A stretch of DNA of 64,000 nt. Origin: GCA-2748575 sp965222725. GTDB lineage: Bacteria; Pseudomonadota; Gammaproteobacteria; Pseudomonadales; Ketobacteraceae. The notes under the pieces are model-generated. The model did not search any database. It was not told where the DNA came from and saw only the letters and a list, made by a program, of their open reading frames with translations. The stretch covers positions 124,001 through 188,000 of the forward strand of contig OZ244969.1 of NCBI GenBank assembly GCA_965222725.1, given 5' to 3'. Made by a program: the position numbers and the translations under genes. Position 1 is the first letter of the stretch. Each line of letters begins with the position of its first letter. Shown in pieces: positions 8,676 through 18,319 of the stretch.

Positions 8676-9773
8676 TCAGCTATTAAAATCCACAACCCGG
8701 TTCATCACTTGCCAGGCCTTGAATACCACCGCCTGTTGCCATAAAAGATCCCGGGGACAAAAATGTTTCAGCATACTTTCCCTGATGGGCAGATAATGCT
8801 TGTCCTGAAGGCTTTCCGGGGTACCAGTCCGCCAATACAAATGATCCTGACACAAGACCTCAAACAACTCGCCAGTGGCATAAGAGCCAAATTCCAGGGT
8901 GAGATAACAGCCTTTGTCTTGCATCAGTTCATGCCAGCGGTAATCCAGCAGGCCATGCTTGGGCTGGGAAAAGGAATCGCCCGCCAGGGTGTTGGCCACC
9001 GCCTGCCCGAACAGCCGGGTGGCATAACGGTTACCAGCACTATCCGCCGGGTGATCGGAAATCAGTTCACCATAGGCCCAGGGGCCCAAACCGGTATGCA
9101 GATCAACCACCACCAGTTCCCGTTGTGCCAGTTGCCAGTGGGCGATAATGTCGTCGATAACACCGGATGAAAACGCCGGCGCCTTGCCACCATAAAAAGG
9201 CGCCCAGGGAGAATCGTATTGGCCCTCTGTTACCACCCGTTCAAACTCTGCCTGGCCCCATTGCACCACCAGCTGCATCAGCCCCTGGTTGCGGGCTTCG
9301 CGGCTTTCCTGCAGCAGGGCATTCAGCACCTGTTGCTGGCGGGGATCCGCAGCCGGCAACTGGCTGAAATCCACAAAATTACGGTTCAGGTCGATGCCTT
9401 CGTGATCACAACGCCGGGCCCAGTACATTCCCCAGGGATTCAGGCTGTGAACCATCAGGATGGCCAGATCTTCCGGCAGCGGATGAGTCTGGTGATTAAT
9501 CTCATGGAGCAGAAAACTCTGAATGGCGCTGCCACAATAACCTTCCACCCCGTGGGTACCACTGATCATGACCAGTACCCGGTTGGCCTGGGGATTACCG
9601 AAAAAAACCGCGTCTACCGCCAGTTCCGGCAGGCCTTCAATTATCAGCGGCCAGCAGCAGGAATCCCGGGGCAAATAAGCTACCTTCTGACAGGCCGCCA
9701 GAAACTGCTTGCGGCACTTGTCATAATCCGTTTTAAAAAACCGCGCTACATCCAGAAAGTTTTCCAACACCAT
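8676..9773 (-). CDS. M14-like zinc carboxypeptidase (DUF2817 family)
   Basis: 365 aa. Zinc ligands H74 and E77 are in SGTHGVEGYCG and H226 is in VVDLHTGLG. The substrate-binding motif EGIDLNRNF is near 125-133, and the probable general base is E294 in LTLEFGSYATGE. The family removes C-terminal residues from peptides or acyl-amino acids. There is no signal peptide, so it acts in the cytoplasm, consistent with a soluble intracellular substrate made by the adjacent ATP-grasp enzyme. It sits between the ligase gene (44 bp) and the GNAT/peptidase gene (21 bp) in one operon. Confidence 0.88.
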   Translation of the reverse strand: MVLENFLDVARFFKTDYDKCRKQFLAACQKVAYLPRDSCCWPLIIEGLPELAVDAVFFGNPQANRVLVMISGTHGVEGYCGSAIQSFLLHEINHQTHPLPEDLAILMVHSLNPWGMYWARRCDHEGIDLNRNFVDFSQLPAADPRQQQVLNALLQESREARNQGLMQLVVQWGQAEFERVVTEGQYDSPWAPFYGGKAPAFSSGVIDDIIAHWQLAQRELVVVDLHTGLGPWAYGELISDHPADSAGNRYATRLFGQAVANTLAGDSFSQPKHGLLDYRWHELMQDKGCYLTLEFGSYATGELFEVLCQDHLYWRTGTPESLQDKHYLPIRESMLKHFCPRDLLWQQAVVFKAWQVMNRVVDFNS

Positions 9774-9817
9774 CGCTTAAATTCCTGAACCTGACTGCCC
9801 GCCGCCAAATGACTCTG

Positions 9818-11278
9818 TTACCGCCCCCGGGATTCCAGCCGGCGCTGGAACTCCGACATGATTTGCATATAAAGCTCATCACCCAGGTAGGCATCTTCCA
9901 CCTTGTGATCAATGCTGGGGTTGTCGTTCACTTCCAGCACATAGGCTTTGTTATCCTGCTCTTTCACATCCACCCCATACAGGCTGTCGCCGATAATACG
10001 GGCGGCTTTCATGGCAGCATCCAGCACCGACTTGGGCACTTCAAAGGTGGGCAGGGTTTCAAAGCCACCGGAGAAAAACCGTTTCGCGTCATGGTTATAA
10101 ATCTGCCAGTGGTTACGCGCCATTTCATAACGGCAGGCATAAATTGCCCGGCCATTCAGCACGCCCACCCGCCAGTCGAAATCCGTGTACAGGAATTCCT
10201 GGGCCAGCACCAACGCACTGTGACGAAACAGTTCCGTGAGTTTGCTGGTCAGCTCCTGACGGTTCTTTACCTTGAACACGCCTTTGGAAAAAGACCCTTC
10301 CGGCATTTTTAACACCAGTGGATAACCGAATTCATTTTCCAGCTGGCTGATGTTTTCTTCACTGCAGCCATTCACGACTTTGGTACGCAGGCTGGGTACT
10401 TTCTGGTAACTGAAGGCGTCGTGCAAAAACACCTTGTTACAGCAGCGCAGAATGGACACCGGATCGTCGATCACCACCAGGCCGTTATTTTCAGCCTTGC
10501 AGGCCAGGCGATAGGTATGATGGTCAATGGCCGTGGTTTCGCGGATAAAGAGCGCATCGTAGTAAGCGATGTTCTGAATCTGATCCCGGGACACCACTTC
10601 GCCGTGAATACCGTTCTTGGCGGCCGCTTTTACAAAACGGGCAATGGCTTCCTTGTTGCTGGGGGGCACCTTTTCATTGGGATCCACCAGAATGGCCATA
10701 TCCCAGCGGTAACGCTTGCGACGCGCACCCACCCGCCAGACCTTTTGGGTAAAGTCTGTGATATAGCGAATAAAGGTTTGCTCCTGCTCCCCTTCCAGAC
10801 CGTTCACAGAACAGTGTTCTATGCTCAGTTGCCATTGGGTGTCCTGGGGTTTCAGAATCACTTTTAACAGGGGCGCCTGAAAATCCTTGAACAGCCGTTT
10901 TGCCAGCGGTTGCAGGGCGTCATGATCACAATGGCCAAAGTAGAGCAAGTGCTCCTGTGCCACGGGCTCCAGTTCCGCATCCAGCAAATAACTGCGATAA
11001 GGCACCAGGGCTTCCGCCTCGCCATTCAGATGGCGCAGGTCGTTAATGGTTTTTACGCTGGGCAGCACGTTATGGTTACGAGCCTCTGCCAGCAATGAGC
11101 AGTAATAACCCTTGCTCAGATAATGCTGGGTATCGCATAAATTGATAATGCGGGTTTTGGGCTCGTTATGTTTGGGGTATTCCGCCAGATAGGTATCAAA
11201 GCTGATCACTTCTGCGGGGTTTTCCCCCAAGGTCAGGCTATCGTTATCCACAACGATCAGTGTTTTGTACACGGTCAT
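9818..11278 (-). CDS. RimK-like ATP-grasp peptide ligase with N-terminal RLAN domain
   Basis: 486 aa. Residues about 1-170 resemble the RLAN domain that is restricted to this kind of RimK homologue. Residues about 200-480 form the pre-ATP-grasp and ATP-grasp folds, with the nucleotide loop KMPEGSFSKGVFKV, the strand EFLYTDFDWRVG and the Mg ligands E449 and N451 in LEVNDNPSID. Enzymes of this fold join a carboxylate to an amine using ATP. It differs in size and N-terminus from the ribosomal S6 modification enzyme RimK, so that name should not be used. It is the second gene of the operon, 15 bp after the M42 gene. Confidence 0.9.
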   Translation of the reverse strand: MTVYKTLIVVDNDSLTLGENPAEVISFDTYLAEYPKHNEPKTRIINLCDTQHYLSKGYYCSLLAEARNHNVLPSVKTINDLRHLNGEAEALVPYRSYLLDAELEPVAQEHLLYFGHCDHDALQPLAKRLFKDFQAPLLKVILKPQDTQWQLSIEHCSVNGLEGEQEQTFIRYITDFTQKVWRVGARRKRYRWDMAILVDPNEKVPPSNKEAIARFVKAAAKNGIHGEVVSRDQIQNIAYYDALFIRETTAIDHHTYRLACKAENNGLVVIDDPVSILRCCNKVFLHDAFSYQKVPSLRTKVVNGCSEENISQLENEFGYPLVLKMPEGSFSKGVFKVKNRQELTSKLTELFRHSALVLAQEFLYTDFDWRVGVLNGRAIYACRYEMARNHWQIYNHDAKRFFSGGFETLPTFEVPKSVLDAAMKAARIIGDSLYGVDVKEQDNKAYVLEVNDNPSIDHKVEDAYLGDELYMQIMSEFQRRLESRGR

Positions 11279-11293
11279 ATTCCTTACAAATTT

Positions 11294-12415
11294 CTATGCG
11301 TCTGTTTCTGCCAGACCGGCAAGATGATAAAGCACCATAATAAAGGCTTTCACGGCTTCGATGGGGGCAGTCTCCCCCATGGTGTGATAGCCGGAGGTGG
11401 GAATCTGCAGGGTAGTGCCATCCACCAGTCCGTTGGACGCCGCGATAATCCGGCCCAACTCGGTTGAACCCAGGGACATGTCTGACTCGCCTTTGGCTTT
11501 CAGCTGGCGGTTCTGTTCTTCAACATACCGATCCTTGTACTGGGTTTTGATGCTGAGCTGTTCACACAGATCCGCCAGGCGCTGGGTCAGTTCCTTGTTA
11601 AAGCCCGCATTGGCATCCTTGTGGCGCAGCACCAGTTGCTGCTCGGTGGCCACCGCAAAATCCGGATAGGGGCTGGTATCCACCACAATCAACTGGTTGG
11701 TGGAGCCACCAAAGCGGCGGAACCATTCCAGCAGGTAACGCCAGCTCTTGCCGGCCTCTTCCTGGGCGGTAAAAAACGCCGTGCCTTCAAAGCCCAGCTC
11801 AAACAGGTACACCAACACCGCCGCGGTTAACACGTTGTCCAGCTGCCCTTTCAGGGATTTGTCGGTTACCTTGAGGCGATCCAGAAACGCCACGGGCGTG
11901 CCGGCCACCAGATGCTCCAGGCCCGCCAGTTCAAAAATCAGGTTGTTGCGGAATTCGCAGATACGGGCATTCTTGATATCACCACTACCCCGGTAGGAAC
12001 CGGACCAGGGCTCATAGGCAAACACCTTTTCCCCATGGAAACGGGTCACGATTTTTTGCATCAGCTGTTCCGACACCGAGTTGCCCAGCAGATCCGAACG
12101 GGCACCCGCCACAAAAGCGGCATACTGGAACTCGTTGGGGCCGGTACAAATCAGGCCATGACGGTCGATGTGAGAAGACAGGAACAGGCTGTGGGGCCGG
12201 TCGCCCTGAGCCACCAGCAAACCTTCGTACCAGGTGACATGGGCGCCGCGCTCTTCCAGCTCGCGCTGCAAGACACGAAAAAAGGAGTGCTCGGCACCGA
12301 CCACGCTGGGGCTGCGCAACAGCAAAGAAAGCAGATCAAGAAAGGACGCAGGCAGCACCGCGCTCGCCTTGGTTAAAGCGTCATCAGAGGGAAAAATTGT
12401 ATCAAACATAACCAT
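11294..12415 (-). CDS. M42-family zinc aminopeptidase-like protein
   Basis: 373 aa. The co-catalytic dinuclear metal site is complete: H82 and D84 in SSHIDRHG, D193 in GQLDNV, E219/E220 in TAQEEAG, D246 in VVDTSPY and H344 in SGYHTMGE. The family releases N-terminal residues from peptides in the cytoplasm. A second ATG at 12409 is better spaced from the AGGA at 12419-12422, so the start could be two codons later. It is the first gene of the operon. M42 relatives also occur in the N-acetylglutaminylglutamine amide osmolyte locus, but the asparagine-synthetase partner of that system is absent here. Confidence 0.88.
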   Translation of the reverse strand: MVMFDTIFPSDDALTKASAVLPASFLDLLSLLLRSPSVVGAEHSFFRVLQRELEERGAHVTWYEGLLVAQGDRPHSLFLSSHIDRHGLICTGPNEFQYAAFVAGARSDLLGNSVSEQLMQKIVTRFHGEKVFAYEPWSGSYRGSGDIKNARICEFRNNLIFELAGLEHLVAGTPVAFLDRLKVTDKSLKGQLDNVLTAAVLVYLFELGFEGTAFFTAQEEAGKSWRYLLEWFRRFGGSTNQLIVVDTSPYPDFAVATEQQLVLRHKDANAGFNKELTQRLADLCEQLSIKTQYKDRYVEEQNRQLKAKGESDMSLGSTELGRIIAASNGLVDGTTLQIPTSGYHTMGETAPIEAVKAFIMVLYHLAGLAETDA

Positions 12416-12603
12416 CAGTCCTGGGGTGTTGGGGTGATGCTTGGCACATCAGGAGCTGACGGTTTGGGCACCCCAACGAGCGGGGAATCAGGTTACCTAT
12501 ATAAGATCAAACCGGCTTTACAGCAAGGGGTTTTACAGAGTTTTTTCAACTAAAGCCGGGGCCATAAGCCCCTGATTTGTAATAACTCTGCAATCCCCGA
12601 TTA

Positions 12604-13002
12604 TCAGCGCTGCCCTTTAAACTTTTCCAGGGCGGCGCCCATCATCTGATGCACCCTATTCACTGCCTTGAGCGGACGTATCATGACCTTGAACTCAGTG
12701 ATCTGATTCTCTTCATTCCATGAAATCATATCCACCCCGTTAACATAGATGCCATTCATTTCGGTTTCAAATTCCAGCAGGGCAAATCCTTCGTCGTAGA
12801 CTTCGCGCACATAGCGGAAGCTGTCGTTGCCAATGGTCATGGCGGCACCCATCAGGTACATTTTGGTGATGGCTTTACCTGCCTGAACGGTATGCACCAC
12901 CGGAGAATAGAAGTTCACGTCCTCGGCCAGAATCTCATCCAGAATGGCCATGTCCTTGTTGGCCAACAGTTTGTGCCATTTTTCGATTACCACCGGTGTC
13001 AT
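12604..13002 (-). CDS. NTF2-like (SnoaL-type) protein
   Basis: 132 aa with the alpha+beta cone pattern of the SnoaL/NTF2-like superfamily: an N-terminal helix followed by EILAEDVNFYSPVVH, then strands such as GFALLEFETEMNG and VDMISWNEENQITEFKVMI. Members are small enzymes or ligand-binding proteins, and the substrate cannot be deduced. The start has a good AAAGGAGAT ribosome site. It stands alone, divergent from the redoxin gene. Confidence 0.75.
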   Translation of the reverse strand: MTPVVIEKWHKLLANKDMAILDEILAEDVNFYSPVVHTVQAGKAITKMYLMGAAMTIGNDSFRYVREVYDEGFALLEFETEMNGIYVNGVDMISWNEENQITEFKVMIRPLKAVNRVHQMMGAALEKFKGQR

Positions 13003-13225
13003 AGATATCTCCTTTAATGGATTCAGGGTTAATTACCCACGGTAAAGGGCAGCCGCCCGCACCACAAGCCACCCAACAGAACAGTGCATTCGCCCTGACT
13101 GACGGGTACCGGTAACAGCTACAGCAACCTGCCTGTATGACCCGGTTCTTGCCGGAATGCACCTGTTAATGACCGGATTAACCCGTTATATTCGTTGGAG
13201 TTATATTGAATAGAAGGGATTGACC

Positions 13226-13792
13226 GTGGCCAGACGTCTTGAGATCAATGATACCGCGCCGGCACTGAACCTGAACAATGCCCGGGGCGAACCGGTAACC
13301 CTGGCGCAATTTTCCGGCCGGCCGGTGGCTGTGATTTTTATGCGCTATGTGGGCTGCCCCGTTTGCCAGATGGAAACCATTGCCTACCGCCAGCAATACC
13401 AGGCGCTGAAAGACGCCGGGCTGGAACTGGTCATGGTATTTCAGTCCAGCGTGGAAAATTTACAGCAATATGCCGTGCAGGAAGCGCTGCCTTTCACAGT
13501 GCTGAGCGACCCCAAAGGCAAGGCCTACAAAGCCTGGGGAGCGGACTGGGGGATCAGCGGGTTTCTGTCGCCGAAAAACCTGTCGCCCATTGTTCGCTCG
13601 CTGAAGGCCGGGCACCGGCATGGCAAGTTTGAGGGGAACGAGTTTCAGTATCCGGCGGCTTTTATTGTGGATGGCATTGAAGATGGACAGGGTCGCATCC
13701 GCTTTGCCCACTACGGTAAAAATGTGAGCGATGGTGTGAGCCCGGATGAACTGTTGCAGGCTTTTAACCAGCAAGCTTTGCCGGTTCGCTAA
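13226..13792 (+). CDS. AhpC/TSA-like redoxin with a CPVC site
   Basis: 188 aa from a GTG at 13226, chosen because AGAAGGG at 13212-13218 is 7 nt away. A TTG at 13220 is nearly adjacent to that site and too close. The thioredoxin-fold active site is YVGCPVCQ (C44, C47). Members of this peroxiredoxin-like group reduce peroxides or disulfides. No signal peptide is seen, so it is cytoplasmic. It is divergent from the NTF2-like gene over about 220 bp. Confidence 0.8.
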   Translation: MARRLEINDTAPALNLNNARGEPVTLAQFSGRPVAVIFMRYVGCPVCQMETIAYRQQYQALKDAGLELVMVFQSSVENLQQYAVQEALPFTVLSDPKGKAYKAWGADWGISGFLSPKNLSPIVRSLKAGHRHGKFEGNEFQYPAAFIVDGIEDGQGRIRFAHYGKNVSDGVSPDELLQAFNQQALPVR

Positions 13793-13869
13793 GTATCGTA
13801 AAGCCTGTTCTCACCCCGACCGGATCGTTTGAATACGATACAGTCGAGGGACCTTCAGATCAATTCAAC

Positions 13870-16800
13870 CTATTTAACTTTACTGCCGTTAATGACTTTT
13901 ATTTTCGTTGCAGCGGGGAGACTGGCTTTGCCAACTTCGTCCGTCAGAAGTTCGTCCGCATAGATGCCAATGTCATCGGTCTCAAGCGCAAGATAATAGG
14001 ACAATGAACCAACACCAAAATCAGGGGGCGCTGACCCGCCAAGGCTCGCGCCCGAAAAGCTGGCATTCACAACCGCGTAGAACTGAAGCGGGATACCCTT
14101 GGGCGCTGAGGCCTTTCCAGTTGCTGACAGATGTTCCCTGGGCTTATCAAGTACCGACTGGGCATCCGATGAGCCTATCGGCATTGAAAAGCGAGTGGAC
14201 ACATAGGAAAAATTGATCGCTTGTGCCGCAGAGTCAAAACCATCCCCTCGTACCGGAACCACCAACCCCACATCGCAAGACAAGGTGTCGGCCCACGCAA
14301 ACAATTTGGGGAGTTCCCTGTCTACAAAATTTGAAAGCGCCTGCTGTGTGGCCGTTTCGCTGGCATCGATACCGCCCCAGGCTTTGTGAACATTCGCATA
14401 CACCATCGATCTGCTTTTGTCTTCCACACCGCCACAATGACTCGCATCAGAGCAAAAGTATTGGCCGAAACTCCCGGATTTTATCGACCTGTACGCCAGG
14501 GCGGTGAGCACAGTGTAGGGTTGAAATCCACTTTTTGCGGTGTAGTAGTTGCCGTAGTTATCCCGGTAACTGAGTTTGTCCGGGGTGAACTCATTGGGTT
14601 GATTCTTCAACGCACAGAGTAAACCGTAGTAATCAGCAGACAGTGCAAGCCTTCCCCTGAATGCACCCACATACTGTTTGCGTTGGTCATGGCGAGGGAA
14701 AACGTCGTATTCCGGCATATCGCCCAGCAATGCCCTACCCTGATGTATACGGACGTACAAGTCACGAAAGGTTCCGGATGGATCTTGAATTAGCGCATAA
14801 TCACCCTTGTCGAAGGGGAAGGCTGCAAAATAGTTGGCCTGTTCTTCCCAGGGCATCAGGGAAATTTGATGGGGCTTGATATTGTCGAGCGAGAGGTCCG
14901 TACTGCGTGCCGTCACAGGTACCAGCGTTTTATTCCCCTCATGTGGTTTGTTGACCGGTGGATTACGGTTGCTGTCACTGTCCCCGCTCGGCGCCCCGAC
15001 CGGTGTAATCGCAACAGCTTGTGTGCGCTCAAGAGAAACCGGATCGTTAATGAACAGTGTTGCCACTTTAGAACGCATTTTCTGCTTTGGTAGTTCAAGG
15101 TATCTGGGTTCTTCACCTTTCAGTGACACCAGGGCGAATACGAATTTCCCATCCACTTTCGTTGTAAAGCCGACGCGCTCGTGGGCCTTGATCACCAGAA
15201 ACGGGCTCTCTGTAAAAGCCGGATTGAATGCACCGAGCTGCTCGGGATTTCCGGACAGGGGGTTCTTGGCCCGGAAGCTATGATTGGGAGTTAACTGACT
15301 GATCAGGGTCGAGGTTTCCGTTGGAATGTCGTACAGCCATAAGCCGAATTCATCAGAAGAACCTTCGGAACGATAGAATACGTAGCGGTTTGCATCGATC
15401 CATACCGCTTTCTTGTTCCATCCCACCGCCGGCAGTGCAGGCAACTCGGTAATTTCGTTGGTTATTCTGTGAATTCGGTAGCGCTGCTTTTTGCGCTCAG
15501 GCTTTGAATTACCATTGTTGAATTCATCGAAGCCTTCAATACGAATGTCGATGTAGTCGCCACCTGGTACCAGGTTCGCATCGAATGCACTGACCGAGCG
15601 CGGGAATTTCTCGATCAATTCGGGGAAATCAGTGATGAGTTTGTGCTCACGCTTTTCCAGGTCGTACCAGGCGCTGTTATTGAAAAATACCGTATTACTT
15701 ACCCAGAAGTCCGGGTTGATCTCTACGCCGGAGGTGTGGTCCCTGGAGACCAGGCCCTGTCGCCGGTAGGCGTGGTAGGCGTCCATGGTAAATGCTTCAT
15801 GGGTGGCGAGATCATAAACATGGAGCAATTTGTCGTTATCGCCATGATGGATTTTGTAACGGCCGTCAGGGCTGCCGTACCGGCCTCTGAACGCTTGCAG
15901 GTATGGCAGCTTGTCCGTTGCGCCAGTGTCCGTGTTGACACGCAGAAAGGGTTTGTCGGTATTTCTTGTTGTCAGATAAACTTCGTTACCGTACCAGGCC
16001 AACACCTGAGCCTGGTGCAAATCGCCGCTGTCAGTCAGTTTTTTGGGAGTGGATACGCTGTTTTCCTGCCAATTAACGGTGGCGATCCAGAGGTCGTTAT
16101 TCTTGAGCTCAATCATTCGCTGAAGATCCCGGGAAACGAACAGGTTGCCGCTTTTGGGTTCAGCTATCGGCCTGATCTGCGGGCTGCCCGGCGCTGCCGT
16201 TGCATAGGGTATAAAGGGCATAACGCCGGGAGCAGCGCTACGGCCATCATTCTCCGCAGGCCAGTACTTGCCAGGCAACGCTTCAATGGGGCGAAGACTG
16301 TCTGCAATCCAGTTATTGTCCAGTAACTTGCCGGTGGTGATATCCCACAGTGTGTTGCCGAGTTGCAGCAGGTTCTCGGGGGCGACTTTCTGTTCCCAGG
16401 GCATACTCTGCTGAAGCATGTCTTCTTTTATTTTTGCGTTCTTATCGGCATCCAGTAAAAATTCATGACGGGGCGAAAACAGGCGGCTGTTCTCTTCATA
16501 GTTCAGTGAAAAGTTACAGAACTTTTCTTTCGGCACACAGCGAAAGCCGATCATGTGGCTGCCCAGCGGGACAATGGTGACATCAAATGATTTCTCAAGG
16601 TCCGGATATTCGATTTTTGCTTTGGCCTCGTTTCCGGTAAGTTCGATGTTTTTCAATACAATGGGGCTGTTGGCGGGCGCCACATTGCGGTAATCCCGGG
16701 TGATTCTTCCCCAGATTTCCTGGTTCGCATTCTGAGCTGCAATCAGTGTCTGAATTGGCGTCATATCCGGCTGGTGCCTTGCTGCGACCGGTGCTGTTTT

Positions 16801-17283
16801 GATTGCCGCTGAGGGCTGTTGCGCAGTACCAATGATGTAGGCATTTTCAGAGAAAGAGGACCGCGGAAACTGCTTGTTGAACTGCCCGTTCCCGTCAATT
16901 ACCACCGTCACCTTGCGCTCCTTGTTGATCCCTCCGGGCATCAAGGCAATAACGGTCGCGGTGTGGGTTACGGGAGTGCCTTGCGCCGTGCTCTGGCGCA
17001 AGCGCAGTTTCCCGTTTTTATTGCCATCCAGGGTATACAACGGTTCTTTCAACGTCGCCTTGATTGAAACCGATGCCTTATACATTGGTATCATATTATT
17101 CCCGGCATTTTCCAGGCTGTTAAAGGAAAGCCCGGTGAGTTCGAGATGATCCGGAAGCTGGGCGATGATATCCGGTTTTATGTCTTCAATGGTTAGCGTG
17201 CTGGCTGAAGAGAGTTGTGAAGCAAATGCGCCAAACAACAGAACACTCAACAGGGTACAACGATGCAATAGTCGATAGGTCAT
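13870..17283 (-). CDS. Large exported protein of unknown function with beta-propeller-like middle
   Basis: 1137 aa. Residues 1-28 are a signal peptide (LLSVLLFGAFASQLSSAS), so the protein is periplasmic, on the surface or secreted. No catalytic family was recognised. The centre (about 370-700) has short WD/NHL-like beta repeats such as NNDLWIATVNWQ, GNEVYLTTRNT and KLLHVYDLAT, suggesting a propeller. The C-terminal third has aromatic-rich strands and no obvious anchor. It follows the smaller exported protein gene by 47 bp on the same strand, so the two are probably one operon. Confidence 0.7.
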   Translation of the reverse strand: MTYRLLHRCTLLSVLLFGAFASQLSSASTLTIEDIKPDIIAQLPDHLELTGLSFNSLENAGNNMIPMYKASVSIKATLKEPLYTLDGNKNGKLRLRQSTAQGTPVTHTATVIALMPGGINKERKVTVVIDGNGQFNKQFPRSSFSENAYIIGTAQQPSAAIKTAPVAARHQPDMTPIQTLIAAQNANQEIWGRITRDYRNVAPANSPIVLKNIELTGNEAKAKIEYPDLEKSFDVTIVPLGSHMIGFRCVPKEKFCNFSLNYEENSRLFSPRHEFLLDADKNAKIKEDMLQQSMPWEQKVAPENLLQLGNTLWDITTGKLLDNNWIADSLRPIEALPGKYWPAENDGRSAAPGVMPFIPYATAAPGSPQIRPIAEPKSGNLFVSRDLQRMIELKNNDLWIATVNWQENSVSTPKKLTDSGDLHQAQVLAWYGNEVYLTTRNTDKPFLRVNTDTGATDKLPYLQAFRGRYGSPDGRYKIHHGDNDKLLHVYDLATHEAFTMDAYHAYRRQGLVSRDHTSGVEINPDFWVSNTVFFNNSAWYDLEKREHKLITDFPELIEKFPRSVSAFDANLVPGGDYIDIRIEGFDEFNNGNSKPERKKQRYRIHRITNEITELPALPAVGWNKKAVWIDANRYVFYRSEGSSDEFGLWLYDIPTETSTLISQLTPNHSFRAKNPLSGNPEQLGAFNPAFTESPFLVIKAHERVGFTTKVDGKFVFALVSLKGEEPRYLELPKQKMRSKVATLFINDPVSLERTQAVAITPVGAPSGDSDSNRNPPVNKPHEGNKTLVPVTARSTDLSLDNIKPHQISLMPWEEQANYFAAFPFDKGDYALIQDPSGTFRDLYVRIHQGRALLGDMPEYDVFPRHDQRKQYVGAFRGRLALSADYYGLLCALKNQPNEFTPDKLSYRDNYGNYYTAKSGFQPYTVLTALAYRSIKSGSFGQYFCSDASHCGGVEDKSRSMVYANVHKAWGGIDASETATQQALSNFVDRELPKLFAWADTLSCDVGLVVPVRGDGFDSAAQAINFSYVSTRFSMPIGSSDAQSVLDKPREHLSATGKASAPKGIPLQFYAVVNASFSGASLGGSAPPDFGVGSLSYYLALETDDIGIYADELLTDEVGKASLPAATKIKVINGSKVK

Positions 17284-17330
17284 TGCTTTCTAAACTCTCT
17301 TGGCTAAGGGGAATGAATCCATTCAACTGT

Positions 17331-17972
17331 TTATTTGGTAAATGATTTCGGGCACATACCCCGGAAATTCTCGTACTCAGCAACAAAACGAGCAGTCGTT
17401 ACAGCACCTTGATGGATCATCATTGTAGATACCCCGATATCCAGGGGTGTGCCGTCACAATCACTCGCAACGGTAAGCTTTAATCCAGCGTCAATTTCCT
17501 TATATTGCCCTGGCGAGGACGCATCCTGAGTTTTTAACACTTTGGTGTGCGCCTCATCGAGACCAGGCCCATAAGCGGCTTTAAGTTCGGCAGGCTGCTT
17601 TTTCCACTCAGCAGTGCTGACAGAATCAAAGACGCGGTCTTCAAACGACAGGTGATAGATAGTGCTTCCTACCGCGTCAACCTTGAACCGTTGAGATTGA
17701 ACCAGGTTGGCGGGGTTCTGGTAGGTACAGGTTCTGCTCCAGATTGCTGCCACTGTGCGACCATATGGGCGCTTTTTTTCTGGAATATCAATTCGTTGAC
17801 ACTGCCAGTTTTTACCCTTCGTGGCGATCATCGCATCGACTTCGGCTTTGGAGCTGAGTAAGGATATGCCCAGGATTTTGGTGAGTTTGCCCAGGTCAGG
17901 TTGGTCAGCTGCTGCGTTGGCCGTGTGCGCACACAATAAAGCAGTACTCATTAGAATGGCTTTTAGTTTCAT
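17331..17972 (-). CDS. Exported Cys-containing protein of unknown function
   Basis: 213 aa from the ATG at 17972, which has GGGGGT 5 nt upstream. A start at 18002 would place ten residues before the signal peptide. The signal peptide is MKLKAILMSTALLCAHTANA with cleavage near ANAAA. The mature protein has four Cys (in WQCQR, RTCTY, SDCDG and GMCPK), which suggests two disulfides in the periplasm. No family was recognised. It is the first gene of a pair with the 1137-aa exported protein. Confidence 0.65.
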   Translation of the reverse strand: MKLKAILMSTALLCAHTANAAADQPDLGKLTKILGISLLSSKAEVDAMIATKGKNWQCQRIDIPEKKRPYGRTVAAIWSRTCTYQNPANLVQSQRFKVDAVGSTIYHLSFEDRVFDSVSTAEWKKQPAELKAAYGPGLDEAHTKVLKTQDASSPGQYKEIDAGLKLTVASDCDGTPLDIGVSTMMIHQGAVTTARFVAEYENFRGMCPKSFTK

Positions 17973-18319
17973 TTTTACCCCCAAATAAAATTGATATCGC
18001 AAAACTGCGATCAGAATAGCTCGTCCAAACTTAACACAAGCTGAACGGGAAACAGGTTACCACAACCGACATGATGCATATGCCGGAAACATCACCTGGA
18101 AAACTGTATCTTTATTTTCGATCTTGAATGTTTCTTGAGCCCAAAAGCCAGGATGGATAGAGCTAATCGAGGGAGATTGAGAGGGAGACTGAGATGAATA
18201 GCCTTCTACAGGCGAGCGAATTGAAAGCTATGGCGGGAAAATCTCTGGAAGCCCTTAATAACGCAGAAAGCGCCCGGGGGCAGAACCATTGGCCTGCCCC
18301 CGGGCGCGGGAAAAGCAGA
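17973..18319. other. 347-bp intergenic stretch
   Basis: Contains the promoter region of the exported-protein pair (minus strand) and, at 18270-18307, the strong hairpin that ends the gene stopping at 18320. Short open frames here have no ribosome site or family-like sequence. Nothing else was recognised. Confidence 0.5.
18262..18307 (-). terminator. Strong rho-independent-type hairpin after the 336-aa gene
   Basis: A perfect 14-bp GC-rich stem (18270-18283 with 18294-18307) has a 10-nt loop, 12 bp past the stop codon at 18320. On the minus strand it is followed by TTTCTG, a short U-rich tail. Confidence 0.75.

Noticed and set aside
9818..11278. Naming this gene rimK (ribosomal S6 modification)
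   Set aside because: It is about 190 residues longer than S6-modifying RimK, has the RLAN-type N-terminus, and lies in a peptidase operon.
7518..12415. Assignment of the operon to N-acetylglutaminylglutamine amide (NAGGN) osmolyte synthesis
   Set aside because: The M42 gene is reminiscent, but the asparagine-synthetase-like amidotransferase and the GNAT-ATP-grasp fusion of that system are missing. The ligase here is of the RLAN-RimK type.
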